A DNA stretch of 64,000 nucleotides from Mycogone perniciosa (Eukaryota > Ascomycota > Sordariomycetes > Hypocreales > Hypocreaceae). Each line of letters begins with the position of its first letter. Position 1 is the stretch's first letter. The translations under genes and the position numbers were made by a program. The stretch lies in NCBI GenBank assembly GCA_025331125.1, contig JAOALB010000117.1, positions 1-64,000 of the forward strand, given 5' to 3'. Under the pieces are notes generated by a model, which saw only the letters and a list, made by a program, of their open reading frames with translations, was not told the origin of the DNA and did not search any database. Of the stretch, positions 1 to 9,657 are shown piece by piece.

Positions 1-13
1 CCCCCTCATGAAT

Positions 14-1297
14 TCAGAGCTTGCTTTTCACGCCGGCTGAATTCTCAGACACAATGGCGACGACAACACAAATATCGTCAACTTTCCCCCCGTGCCAGGC
101 TTCATGAGGATAGTACTTCTTCACCTGTTTCGAGAACGGCCCATCCCTCTTCGTGTTGATGCTTGCCCGCTTAGCGGATAGCACAATCTCGGTAGCAAGT
201 ATACTCTGGAGTGTCACAGTCTTGTCCAGCTTGCCGCTTGTTGTACTGCTGATAGTTGACGGCATAGTCAAGTTGTCCAGAGAATCGGCGACGCTGACGC
301 CTCCGGTCGTGGCCATGTTCCACGCACCGCTCTTCGCCATGACACGGCTGGAGATGCGGAGAATATCCTGGTTATATAAGTTGTCCAAGACGCCGTCAGT
401 TGCAAACACAAGGACATCCCCGTGACGAAGGTAGTGCTGTGAAACGTCTGCATCCCGCGGCAGGTCACTGAGATGTGCCCCTCCAAAAGCAGCCATCCGA
501 GCGGCGAGAGTTGGCGGGATCATGGAAAGCTGGAATGGGGTGTTGAAGCCATGCGTTTGCGGCTCTGAATAGGCGTGGACTGCGTTTAGCCGCAGCTGCA
601 AGAAGCCCGAGTCACCTAGGTTGGCAACGTCCAATATGCCGTCCGCTCCAGCGATTGCGACACAGGCTGTACTCCCACCGGCCCGCACATTTCGGTCGTG
701 GCAGATAGCGTCATAACCTTGCTGCATCAGCTTTCGTGCAGAAAGCGACGGTGAGCCCCCTGGCTGGTGTTCGTACGCAGCAGCGGCCATATAATCACAC
801 AGTCCATGCGAGAAATCTGCGGGATCGACGCCAGAGTCAACCCAGCCGCCTACTCCGTCCGCGACGCCAAATGCGACGGAGCCGGTTTCACTGACCCTAC
901 TGACAAAGAAGGCATCATGGCCAGACTCGGGGCGGGACGATCGTCGCCGATTGCGCGGCGGTTGGATTCGGTTATATGGGTTAAAGTGGAAGACGTGGGT
1001 GGAGGGGTCGAAAGGGCGGTGTTTGGCGATGAAGGAGGCAGCGATGTGGTAGGAGAATTTTGGAGAGGGCGGATTAGAGGTAGACGCTGAGGTTGAGGTC
1101 GAATAGGGGTGTGTCCGCGACATACTGCAATTGGAGCTCGGGGGCAGCAAGGAGGCCACACGGATAGATCTCGAGTAGCGGCACGGGGTTGCGAGGGCGC
1201 CAGAGAGACGGCTTCCGGATCCTCGAGGTCGTAGACTAGATGTCAATGTTCGCCATGGCGTTACGGCAGACAGCCTGCCGGAGTAGCACGCTGCCAT
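14..1297 (-). CDS. Mitochondrial PP2C-type protein phosphatase (PTC7/Azr1-like)
   Basis: A single-exon reading frame of 427 aa. PPM/PP2C metal-dependent Ser/Thr phosphatase motifs are visible in order: DGVGGW at residues 147-152, GDSG at 228-231, TDGVLDN at 300-306 and a DD metal-binding pair near 406. The first ~75 residues are rich in Arg and Ser and nearly free of acidic residues, as in a mitochondrial presequence. In yeast the PTC7 branch acts in mitochondria and dephosphorylates Coq7 in coenzyme Q synthesis; a similar role here is inferred. The start is the first ATG of the frame and leaves a full targeting peptide. The stop lies 14 bases from the window edge, so the 3' UTR is not seen. 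Confidence 0.9.
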   Translation of the reverse strand: MAACYSGRLSAVTPWRTLTSSLRPRGSGSRLSGALATPCRYSRSIRVASLLPPSSNCSMSRTHPYSTSTSASTSNPPSPKFSYHIAASFIAKHRPFDPSTHVFHFNPYNRIQPPRNRRRSSRPESGHDAFFVSRVSETGSVAFGVADGVGGWVDSGVDPADFSHGLCDYMAAAAYEHQPGGSPSLSARKLMQQGYDAICHDRNVRAGGSTACVAIAGADGILDVANLGDSGFLQLRLNAVHAYSEPQTHGFNTPFQLSMIPPTLAARMAAFGGAHLSDLPRDADVSQHYLRHGDVLVFATDGVLDNLYNQDILRISSRVMAKSGAWNMATTGGVSVADSLDNLTMPSTISSTTSGKLDKTVTLQSILATEIVLSAKRASINTKRDGPFSKQVKKYYPHEAWHGGKVDDICVVVAIVSENSAGVKSKL

Positions 1298-2328
1298 CTA
1301 GTATAGGCTATGCGCGATAGACTGTCGCAAGATGCTGAGGCCTTCGTTGATGAGCGATACCGTCTCGATAGACGGCCCCTCCGCCATTCTTGAGGGGGAG
1401 AGAGTGCGGCCAACAAATTACAGGCGAGACGAGGCAATATCGTCTGCCATGAACGGCGGAATTCGTCGCGCAAAACGTAGTACAGAGTACTCCGTACAAA
1501 AGGATGGACGTTCGTACTAGTGGTGGTAGCAGTAGAAAGCTAGTACTATCTCCAAAGTTGGACCCCACCAAAAATTCATAGACAGAGGTTGAGTGAGACG
1601 TTGAGCGTTCTTGCTGACATAATCATTTGGGGGTTGGCTCTGGGTAGGACGACGACCTGTCTTACAGCTAATGCCATTCACTGCAAGTCTAAGATGTTTT
1701 TTTTAATCGAATGTCATTTAATTGTAAAATATTTATTTTTTATACACTATTTGGAACAATGCTTGATCCATCTGTTGTGATGACCTCTGAGAGGCCATCT
1801 CCAGAATCATGGTCAAGCAATTGATTAACACCAATAGCTAGGGAATCTGGCATGTGATCTTCTTCATCCTTTTAATCACGTCTCGTCATCACCAATGACC
1901 TTGCATTTATATAAGATTTTACGGAGTACACCATTCGTTTTCTTTGTAGACATACAAGCCTCCGATGAGATTACCCCTGATTCCACACTCCCTCATGATC
2001 AACCTCTCCCCTAAATCACATTAAGGTTAGTGACTACCTTCAATAGCAAACCATCTAAAACGCACGTCAAGAAAAGTCACTCAGGGCACATTGGTAGTTT
2101 AGAGTAGATCGCTTATTTATTAAAAATTAATATACATACTTGAAGCCTCCCCATGTTCGCTTGACCAAAACGGTCCTTTCTCAAAACTAAATCCAAAACA
2201 CCATACCTAAACCTCCAAACCTTGTAATACACGTACCCAATTTTCCATCACAAAGGCCACTTTGAGGATGCAGGCCACCCCACGGTAGCCCTCTCCCCCA
2301 CAGCCATGAAGCTTATGCCAGAGCCCAT
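1298..2328. other. Intergenic, AT-rich
   Basis: No convincing gene. It holds the promoter of the phosphatase gene on its left and the 3' side of the small lipidated-protein gene on its right. The stretch 1,680-1,760 is strongly T-rich, and a TACTCCGTAC-type motif lies near 1,487-1,497. Confidence 0.6.
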
Positions 2329-2664
2329 CTAGCGCCTGAGGACTGACTTGCGGTGGGGTGCTGGTGGCCACTTTCCCCAGTTGGTGATTTTGCGACCCAC
2401 GGCAGTGGGATCAACAGGTGGGTATCCCCCATACCAGCCATCCTCGCTTGGGGTCGGCAAGGTCATGGGCAGGGCCTCATCGTTGATGGGCTTGGGGAGT
2501 TGTTGGATAGAGTACTCAGAGGACTCTGCCTGGCGGCGGTTCCACATGCTCTTCTTGCCCGACTTGGAGGTTGTATTGGTTGCAAAGGAGGCAGTGGAGT
2601 GCTTGTAGCTGTTGTTGTGCTTGGAGCCCTTGCCAGACTTGCACTTGGAGATGATGCAACCCAT
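2329..2664 (-). CDS. Small protein with N-myristoylation/palmitoylation signal, unknown function
   Basis: I choose the internal ATG at 2664, giving 111 aa beginning MGCIISKCKSGKG. Gly2 with a small residue at position 6 fits an N-myristoylation signal. Cys3 and Cys8 with a following basic cluster (KCKSGKGSK) fit palmitoylation and membrane attachment. The rest is Ser/Thr- and Pro-rich and looks disordered, with a Trp/Gly/Pro patch (DGWYGGYPPVDP) near residues 77-88. The frame stays open upstream to 2979, but that part only translates a CA repeat and would bury the lipidation signal. A TATA box lies about 280 bp upstream on the same strand. I do not recognise the family. The likely role is a small membrane-anchored adaptor, which is inference. 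Confidence 0.6.
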   Translation of the reverse strand: MGCIISKCKSGKGSKHNNSYKHSTASFATNTTSKSGKKSMWNRRQAESSEYSIQQLPKPINDEALPMTLPTPSEDGWYGGYPPVDPTAVGRKITNWGKWPPAPHRKSVLRR

Positions 2665-2751
2665 TTTGATGAGTGGGGTGTAGTTGATTGCTGATAGAAG
2701 CGAGAGCGGATGAATGTGAGAAGAGACTCTGACGAGGTTTGCGTGCGAGGT

Positions 2752-2830
2752 TGTGTGTATGTATATGTGTGTGTATATGTGTGTGTATGTGTGTGTGTGT
2801 GTATGTATGTGTGTGTGTGTGTGTATGTAT
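2752..2830. repeat. (GT)n/(GTAT)n microsatellite in the leader of the lipidated-protein gene
   Basis: About 79 bp of GT, GTAT and TATG units. It sits between the TATA box (2944-2951) and the chosen start (2664) of the minus-strand gene, so it would be transcribed as a CA-rich 5' leader. Length changes here could alter translation. Confidence 0.85.
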
Positions 2831-2943
2831 GGTAAACCTTGAAGGTTGTTCAAAGTATAGTAGTCAAAGAACTTGGTAGTTGAAGTGATTGTATGTGTGG
2901 ACTGAGAAGTTGGATGGACAAAAGACAAGGGGGGGACGACGTC

Positions 2944-2951
2944 TTTATATA
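2944..2951 (-). promoter_or_regulatory. TATA box for the small lipidated-protein gene
   Basis: A perfect TATATAAA on the minus strand, about 280 bp ahead of the ATG at 2664. Strong TATA boxes are uncommon in fungal housekeeping genes and suggest an inducible or highly expressed gene. Confidence 0.5.
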
Positions 2952-4787
2952 CCCAGAGCCCGAAGAAGGTTTTCAACATGAAGACGAAATAGACTTCTTG
3001 AAGAAAAACCTATAATGCTGTAGAAAGCATCTAAAAGCCATGTTTGCGGAGTAGATGGACTCTTCACGCAGAGTCTGGAAGTTACACCGTGGAGTTTGTC
3101 GCCCAATGGGTCCGGCGAAGAAACGTTGTTGTTTTCCATTATAAACTCTGATCTTAATGAAAGGGAGCTTCCCCGTTAAATCCCGAAATTTTAAATACAC
3201 GATAGAAAGAAGTGCCGAGTGCGAAGGGCCTGTGACAGAGGGGAGTGGTGGTTCCAAGTCCGAAGCTGGAACCCGAGACTGCATTGCGATGGCATTATCT
3301 ATTTGATGAATGACAGCATCATAAAAATTACCAATTGAAGGGTTTTGGAAACCAAGGGATCCAATCTGGCGAAAAAAAAGCAGGAACATCGCCCCTCGAA
3401 CCGTCACGGCCATTAGGGGAACACCATCGGCGCTTCTCCTGAAAGTAATTGTGATGAAGCAGAGGTGATTAAATGCTGAAAATTCAGAAGAATACCCTTT
3501 TTTATCCTTTTATCAGATTTTTTTTTCACCAACTTCATCATATGCCGGATTTACTTTCGAGTTTCCAGGCAACAGCGCCTTCCTTGATGTCCACAGAAAA
3601 GTTATTGTGCGGTGTCGCCGAGACGAGGCCAACTCGAGATACTTCCATGAAGAGTAAATATTGACATATATGCGAGATTAACTTTTTGGTGGTAAAGCTT
3701 GGAATCAATGAAGAGATTTTTGTTGATGAGGCTGACATGCATACACTCAGATTCAGGGGCAAAAAAAGGGGGTTTCGCGCCTGCTGGCCATGGGTCACAG
3801 CATAATTGCAACGACAGCTCGTAAGTATATGCACCTGGAAGTTCTTTTGAACGGCGCTGAGACCAACACAATCCTGATCAGTGCGATAGAAACGGTTATC
3901 TATGTTAATCGAGTCCGTAGGGAGTGAGTACCGGTTCTAGACTGAATCCCCAGTTTTTGGAGGGCCTGCGGAGGACGACGGAACCTGATCGAAGGCACTT
4001 TCTCATCGCTTCAAAAAATTCGGTCTGAGAAATGCAAGAATAACTTTCTGTTTAACCTCGCAGAGTCTTTTTTTATTTTTTATTTTCTTTATTTTTGAGA
4101 GAGATGACTTAACATTAGACATGTGCATGCATGTCTGACTGCATGAACTTTCCTTTCTGGCTGCTGCAACAGGAAGTTTGCGATAAGGCTGTACAGGAGA
4201 AAAGTTAACATCAAGTTAAGGGATTAGAAAGACAATGAATTGAATGGAACTGTAAAATTCTGTTTCTCAACGACGTCTATCTTCAAGCTTCAAGATGCAC
4301 ATGTCTGACGATAGTGTCTTGACGATATTTGGCAAATTCGCTGACGGAAATGCAGACGACGGAATGAACATAGCCCTGAAAAGACAAATCGGCGACAGCA
4401 AATATTGAGCCAAGACCAACTGCCTGAGCGTCATTGCTGTCAGAGATTGGCTCACAAATTTGAAGCTGATATTACACCTGATTACATCTACAGAAAGCAG
4501 ACACAAGAAGATGATTTTGGGCTTCCGCCAACTCGACGCAAAGACTCCTAATCTCGGTCCGAGGATCCGGGGATCAAGAGACATCCGATAACACGAATGC
4601 AGATAGGCCGTATGGATGGGCAAGATAGCTGAACGCAGGCGAAAACGACGTTAGGTATGTTATCAAGACGAGCAGTCAAAGAATTGTCATCAATGATGAC
4701 GGACTCAGGTGTGATATTACTAGTGTCACTGTCCCGAGTCAATACGATCGCCCAGATACTTCGGGCGTTGTAATTCTTCCTATCGAT
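2952..4787. other. Intergenic
   Basis: Several overlapping open frames of 60-146 codons occur on both strands, but none has recognisable domains, intron structure or a credible start. A poly-T/A-rich stretch lies at 4,068-4,100. I see no gene I can support. Confidence 0.5.
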
Positions 4788-6317
4788 TCAAGTCCATGGA
4801 CGTCCAATAGTACGCTTCAGGTACCTTTGCGCGTCCACTGCTTTCCAGTACCAAAGCTCCATCCTCTTACTCTCATTGATCTTGTTACGTATGACCCGAT
4901 CCATCGTGAGCTTGTCGTCGCCAGAGAGTAAATCCATCCTATGGTCATATCCCCCGCGTTTATTCTCCCCGAAGAATCGCTCATCCAAGAATTTCCAGTA
5001 TGCAGGGTCAAAGCCGAAGCTGCTGCGTGCTGCCCAGGTGATCCAAAAGGCACCGGATTCCCAGCTCTGTCGCATTCGAATAGATAATGGCACTTCCCCT
5101 TCCAAGTGTAGGCTCCCAAGCCCAATATCCAGGGATGAGTCTTTCTCTGCCTCTATTTTCGCTTCCTCCTCCTCAAGAGCCTTGAGAAAAATGTTCAACA
5201 GCCTTGGGTATTTGTCAACCCAGTCATCAAGACCGCCCCCTTCTCTCCAATCCTCGGGCTTGCGCAGAAGAAGCCACCAGGGGGGAGCTGATGCCATCGA
5301 TTCAGGACCAAAATATGCAAATTCCCAGTCAATAACGGCGACAAGCCTTCCCTCTTTATCGACAAGAACGTTTGATGGTGTCAAGTCGTCGCAGACGAAC
5401 TTGAACGTCTCGGGAGCTTTGGGGTTACTTGTACCCCGAAGCGCCTCTGTGATTAAGCCTTGATTATTAAGACGACGAAAGAGATGACGTGCCATGTACT
5501 TATCTCGTGCGTCGTCTGCGCAATAAACAGCATGATTGTGTTGGAAAGCGAAGTGTGCCATGTGCTGATCAGCGAGCGAGGTATAATATTCGGCCGATGC
5601 TGAATATGTAGTTTCCTCAGGTGCGAGGACAGCTTCTGGACATCCACCTTGAGTAGTGATATCAGAAATATTTTGAGGTAGAGGGCGGCTGCTGATAGCC
5701 CAAGAGTCTGCCTCGCGGGCAAGGGAGCCGATTTTGGGCATCTTCAATTTGTCCAGTTGAAGGAGAATGTTTGCCATGGGTTGGTAAAACTCTTGCAGTT
5801 TATCATCTGGCAGATCAAAGTTTGTTATATATTTTGTATCTTTTGTTTCCGGCACCACGAATTCATCTGATAAAGGCTCCGTCTCTGGGAAGTAATCCAT
5901 AATTATGAAAGGGCCTGTGCCAGTGGGGTTTTGTGAAGCATATCCCCAATGATAGACACGTGGGACAGGGATCGTAGTGTTTTCCGCAACATAAATCATG
6001 GCGTACGCCTCAGCACGTGTTTTCTCATCAAGAAAGGCACTCAATCCAGGGAGCGGAACACGCAAGGTAGCCCAACCATCTTCAAGCTCAAGTCTGAAGC
6101 ACCAGTTATAACCGCCGCGCAAGGGTGGGTGGAATCGAATCGCCTTTCCACCTCGATGTTTGACAATAAAGCTCGTTATGTCTTCTTTCAGTCCAGGGCG
6201 AGCCAAAGATTCCTTCCAGTTCTCAGGGCCCTCCTCAGCGAGATCTTCCACCAAGGGGTCAACACGCATCCCACGGTCACGATCCCTGATGTAGTCTTTT
6301 TCAGGTTGTTGGCTCAT
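4788..6317 (-). CDS. Phosphotransferase-family protein (APH/kinase fold)
   Basis: A single-exon 509-aa protein of the fungal aminoglycoside-phosphotransferase-like (APH) family, which has a protein-kinase-like fold. The catalytic loop is CDDLTPSN at residues 309-316 and the metal-binding motif is IDWEFA at 329-334. The usual His that opens the HxDxxxxN loop is Cys here; fungal members often show FCDDxxPSN-type loops, so this alone does not mean loss of activity. The N-lobe is approximately residues 45-145 (GGYNWCFRLEL, then IIMDYFPE). The family is widely expanded in filamentous fungi and substrates are mostly unknown, so antibiotic resistance should not be assumed. The long charged C-terminal part (residues ~380-509) is typical of the long fungal form. 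Confidence 0.85.
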   Translation of the reverse strand: MSQQPEKDYIRDRDRGMRVDPLVEDLAEEGPENWKESLARPGLKEDITSFIVKHRGGKAIRFHPPLRGGYNWCFRLELEDGWATLRVPLPGLSAFLDEKTRAEAYAMIYVAENTTIPVPRVYHWGYASQNPTGTGPFIIMDYFPETEPLSDEFVVPETKDTKYITNFDLPDDKLQEFYQPMANILLQLDKLKMPKIGSLAREADSWAISSRPLPQNISDITTQGGCPEAVLAPEETTYSASAEYYTSLADQHMAHFAFQHNHAVYCADDARDKYMARHLFRRLNNQGLITEALRGTSNPKAPETFKFVCDDLTPSNVLVDKEGRLVAVIDWEFAYFGPESMASAPPWWLLLRKPEDWREGGGLDDWVDKYPRLLNIFLKALEEEEAKIEAEKDSSLDIGLGSLHLEGEVPLSIRMRQSWESGAFWITWAARSSFGFDPAYWKFLDERFFGENKRGGYDHRMDLLSGDDKLTMDRVIRNKINESKRMELWYWKAVDAQRYLKRTIGRPWT

Positions 6318-6514
6318 GGCAATTTGCTGTCTGCCTATGGATGCCTAGATACGAATGCGGGAGGCCCTTAATGGATAGGCAGAAAGCGGGATTATGACGC
6401 CCTTGAGCGGTCGAGAATGAGGCTTAGCAGTTGATGTTGGGTGAATGAAGAACGAAGACCGAAAGGAGGCCTGCGACTTGAGTTGGTGGAGATGCGGCTC
6501 TTCAGGTGTGGATC

Positions 6515-6522
6515 CACGTGAC
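6515..6522 (-). promoter_or_regulatory. CACGTG (Cbf1/bHLH-type) site upstream of the phosphotransferase gene
   Basis: The minus strand reads GTCACGTG, a full match to the yeast Cbf1 consensus RTCACRTG. It lies about 200 bp upstream of the start at 6317. A CBF1-type gene is encoded at 29,276-30,296. Confidence 0.35.
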
Positions 6523-7206
6523 GGACCCTGGTCAAGACCACAACCAACAACAATAACTTGATGAAGAAAAATTAGAGCTAATAGTAGGCTAGTAATAGCT
6601 GTAGTATAGCTGTAATATACCTGTAATATGTAGGCAATTGCGCCAAAAAAAATAAGGAGACTTTGTGCGGCAAAGACCTTGGTAGTTTTCCACCTATGTA
6701 TGTACGATCGCACTAACATCGCATCATGGAAGACAGGCTTTTAACCAAACAACCACGTTAACAGCTCAAAGGGATGCACGTAATAAATGAAATGATGATA
6801 TACGAATTGTTAGGCATTCCAAAGCAGATGAATGGGTGTATCAAAACTTACGTCAATCCAGCCTATCTGGCCCACTTGTCATGTCTCCACCAGATAGTAT
6901 CATGCGGCCAGGATGCAGAGCTCCAACACATATTAATATGACCCAATATTGATCACGAAATCAGTTGTCAGGAACAAACAAAAACCGTCATCATGAGTCT
7001 ATGAGAGCATATTCAGGACCACAACATGGACAACGCACCCGCATCAGATGGCAGTCTCAGGCTCTACGGCCCTGGGCCCGGCCGACAATGCGACCTGGCC
7101 GCGACCATTTCCAGTAAATGACCCAAGCAAAGCCTCAACAAGGCTTTGGGAAAGGGTGAATCACAAGTGAGGCTTTTCTCAAGGCAAATAGAGCCCTCCA
7201 ATGGTA
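6523..7206. other. Intergenic
   Basis: The divergent promoter region of the phosphotransferase gene and the Ser/Arg-rich protein gene. It is AT-rich at 6,560-6,860. No gene is seen. Confidence 0.5.
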
Positions 7207-7214
7207 TATATAAA
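7207..7214 (+). promoter_or_regulatory. TATA box for the Ser/Arg-rich protein gene
   Basis: TATATAAA about 208 bp upstream of the ATG at 7422, followed by a CA-rich, G-poor leader (7,240-7,310) typical of strongly transcribed fungal genes. Confidence 0.5.
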
Positions 7215-7421
7215 GGTAGAAGTCTCAGCAGACTGAGAATCAACAACCTACAAACCACATTCCACACACTGTTGAACATATACACATACATCAACATTTG
7301 ACTCTACTCATCCACACTTTTCTGTTCGTCTTGTTCCTCAATACTTTGAAAGCTTCTTCGGTTTTCAACGCTTCAGCCTTTGCCAACTTTCTAGCCTTCC
7401 TTGTCGATTGTCAGGGTCAAA

Positions 7422-8207
7422 ATGAGCGACTCTCGTCCCGGTTCGTCGTATGGCCGCTATGGCTATGACAGTCCCTATCGCTACCGCGATGATGAAGAGC
7501 CTCGACCGTTGTCAATGCCTAGCTACCGCATCGAGGATTGGGGCCGCGATGAACGCCCATTGTCCTACCCCCAATCCCGTTTCCGGCACACTGACGAAGA
7601 TGATCACTCGTCAGCGGCTCAACCATCGTCTGCTCGCCATTCCGACAGGCTGTCGTCCCTCGTCGATCTGTACGATTATGGCGATGACGACGCCCCGCGG
7701 GCTTCAACTTCAAGCCGATGGTCGCGCCCCCCGACGAGCTTCAGCAGGGGATCGGAGCCGGGAGGTTCATCCTCCTTCCGTAGGGAATCCAGCTTTCAAT
7801 TGCCACCAGTAACCTATGGAGGCCGTTTCAGCAGAGGTGATAATCCCTCGCAGCCGCCCATTTCCTATCAGGGCCGGTCCAGCAGAGAGGATCCTACGCG
7901 GCCGCCCATTTCCTTCCACAGATCCAGTGGGCTCAGGTCTCGCAGCGAAGGCCCTGATTCCCGCCGCTCCATTTGGGGAGCTTCGTTGTCATCGCATTCA
8001 TCAACCTCGCGGAGCATTCCTCTGGTATTGGATACTCGAGACCCCCTTGACCGCCCCGGAAGCTCAATTGGCATGGTGGAGCATGCAGGCGTCACAGCAC
8101 AGGAGAACCGACCAGCCACTACGATGAGAATGTCGCCTTTGTCACGAGACATGGTGGAGGCTGCAGGCAATGAGGCCCGACGTTCTCGAAGGAAGAAGGA
8201 CCTTTGA
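7422..8207 (+). CDS. Disordered Ser/Arg/Pro-rich protein, unknown function
   Basis: 261 aa from the ATG at 7422, which has a good context (TCAAAATG); the frame is open a little upstream but without an ATG. There is no recognisable domain. The first 30 residues are Tyr/Arg/Asp-rich (YGRYGYDSPYRYRDD). Residues 128-170 hold three imperfect repeats of a PPxSYxGRxSRxD-type unit, starting at 128, 145 and 161. The C-terminus is basic (RRSRRKKDL). Low complexity throughout points to an intrinsically disordered protein. A TATA box and an A-rich leader suggest regulated, possibly high expression. Function is unknown to me. Confidence 0.6.
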   Translation: MSDSRPGSSYGRYGYDSPYRYRDDEEPRPLSMPSYRIEDWGRDERPLSYPQSRFRHTDEDDHSSAAQPSSARHSDRLSSLVDLYDYGDDDAPRASTSSRWSRPPTSFSRGSEPGGSSSFRRESSFQLPPVTYGGRFSRGDNPSQPPISYQGRSSREDPTRPPISFHRSSGLRSRSEGPDSRRSIWGASLSSHSSTSRSIPLVLDTRDPLDRPGSSIGMVEHAGVTAQENRPATTMRMSPLSRDMVEAAGNEARRSRRKKDL

Positions 8208-8280
8208 GATGACGATGTATCCATCCTCATCCCAACCCACCAACTTGTCGAATTAACTACAACTTCGCCTCCCAACTTCA

Positions 8281-8412
8281 CCCTTTCTGACCTTCTGTTA
8301 CTTTCACTCTATTTTACGTTGCTTCCCATCCCTCACCGAATAAAACAACCAAAAAAACACTTACCCTTTGATCTTCTGTTACTTTCTCTCTATTTTCCGT
8401 TACTTCTTATCT
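8281..8412. repeat. Two-copy direct repeat, ~50 bp units spaced 83 bp
   Basis: The stretch 8,281-8,330 recurs with a few changes at 8,364-8,412. Both copies contain CTTCTGTTACTTTC followed by TCTATTTT and CGTT. It lies just downstream of the Ser/Arg-rich gene, probably in its 3' UTR. Confidence 0.7.
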
Positions 8413-8714
8413 CCTATCTCCTTAAGACACTCTTTCGCATTTATGTTTTCCTTTCAATATCTTCCTCTCAATGACCAGGCGCTTACACGCTGCATTTGTT
8501 TACCACTCAACGATTTTTACATGATATTCAGTTTTTCTCTCATGCCTCCCGTTTGTCAACAACCAGACGCTCTTTATACTTAGATAGCTTAGGTAGAATG
8601 CCCCAGGGCACTCGAGAAAAAATGCCAATCACTCGTTTCGGCACATCTGAAGCATCCCCTTTTACTGCATCGTAAGGACTAGCAACATGAATAGCTATCT
8701 GTAACACAAAAGCT

Positions 8715-8790
8715 ATATGTAGCAATACAAGCAATATATAGCAATAAAAGTCATTTATAGCAATGAGAGTTACATGTAGCAATGAGAGTT
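8715..8790. repeat. Minisatellite, 4 x 19 bp
   Basis: Four contiguous 19-bp units begin at 8715, 8734, 8753 and 8772, with a partial fifth. Each contains TAGCAAT at the same place; units three and four differ at three positions. The surrounding gap 8,413-9,657 shows no other gene-like feature. Confidence 0.8.
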
Positions 8791-9578
8791 ATATATTGTG
8801 GTAAATCTCTATCCGTAGTAACATATATTTTTGGGGTCCCTGTTTTATTGCCAACCGCTTGCCTTGCCTCTAATAATCCAACAGAGACATCCTATTGCAT
8901 GGTGCTGCTAGTTGGAGACCAAATATCATCGGATTGCCTATTTGGGAATTTGGTGGCCGGCCCTACTATACAATATACTATTTAAACGGAACCGATTGCG
9001 CTCTTGCACCTAATAATACCTCAGTCACTTTATGTTCTCCTCAGCTGAATACGACTCGGTCAGTCATTTGACTCTCATTAACCCCCTCTGTTTTGGATTT
9101 CTTGCATTGGAATGCAGCGAATACGGGATGTGTATACGGAGTACGATCAGATACGATCTTGGCATACCCTCTCTTGGACAAACAACGAATGGTAGCACAC
9201 CATTCGCCACAGCTTTTCACAAAAACATGTCTGGAAATCCTCAGCCCTCGCCCCTAGTATGCAGCGCAAAGTGATACGATTCGTCTGTTTGTCTGGGGGA
9301 ACACGCCGTTATTTGCTTCATCAGGGATTCCGTGCGCATGTCTCAGTCACTCTCCCTTCCGCGACCCGATCTCGTCGGTTGTCCCCGTGACAGCTTTGCA
9401 CACCCAAAAGGTGCAGCTGAGCTGAGTAGAGTTACACCGAAGCCGAGCAGAAGATCTCATCCTGGTAGTGAGATGACGCCCTAGCCTTGCTGGAGAATCC
9501 ACACCTAGAACAAGACAAACTCGGCGAGCTTAGACATACAAAAGCAACGACAGTATCCCTCTCCAGGCTTCGAATTTC

Positions 9579-9610
9579 ACCTCTCTCTCTCTCTTCCTCT
9601 CTTTCTACCC
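9579..9610 (+). promoter_or_regulatory. Pyrimidine tract upstream of the small secreted protein gene
   Basis: An almost pure C/T run about 50-80 bp ahead of the ATG at 9658. Such CT boxes often mark the transcription start zone of filamentous fungal genes. Confidence 0.4.
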
Positions 9611-9657
9611 CACCGACAGATACTCTCCCATTAAAAGAATAATCCAAATCGTACAAA

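Noticed and set aside
2752..2979. N-terminal extension of the lipidated protein to 216 aa
   Set aside because: The extra residues are mostly the translated CA repeat (THTHI-type) and include the TATA box region.
2973..3413. 146-codon minus frame
   Set aside because: It lies in the promoter zone of the lipidated-protein gene and has no family features or codon pattern that stands out.
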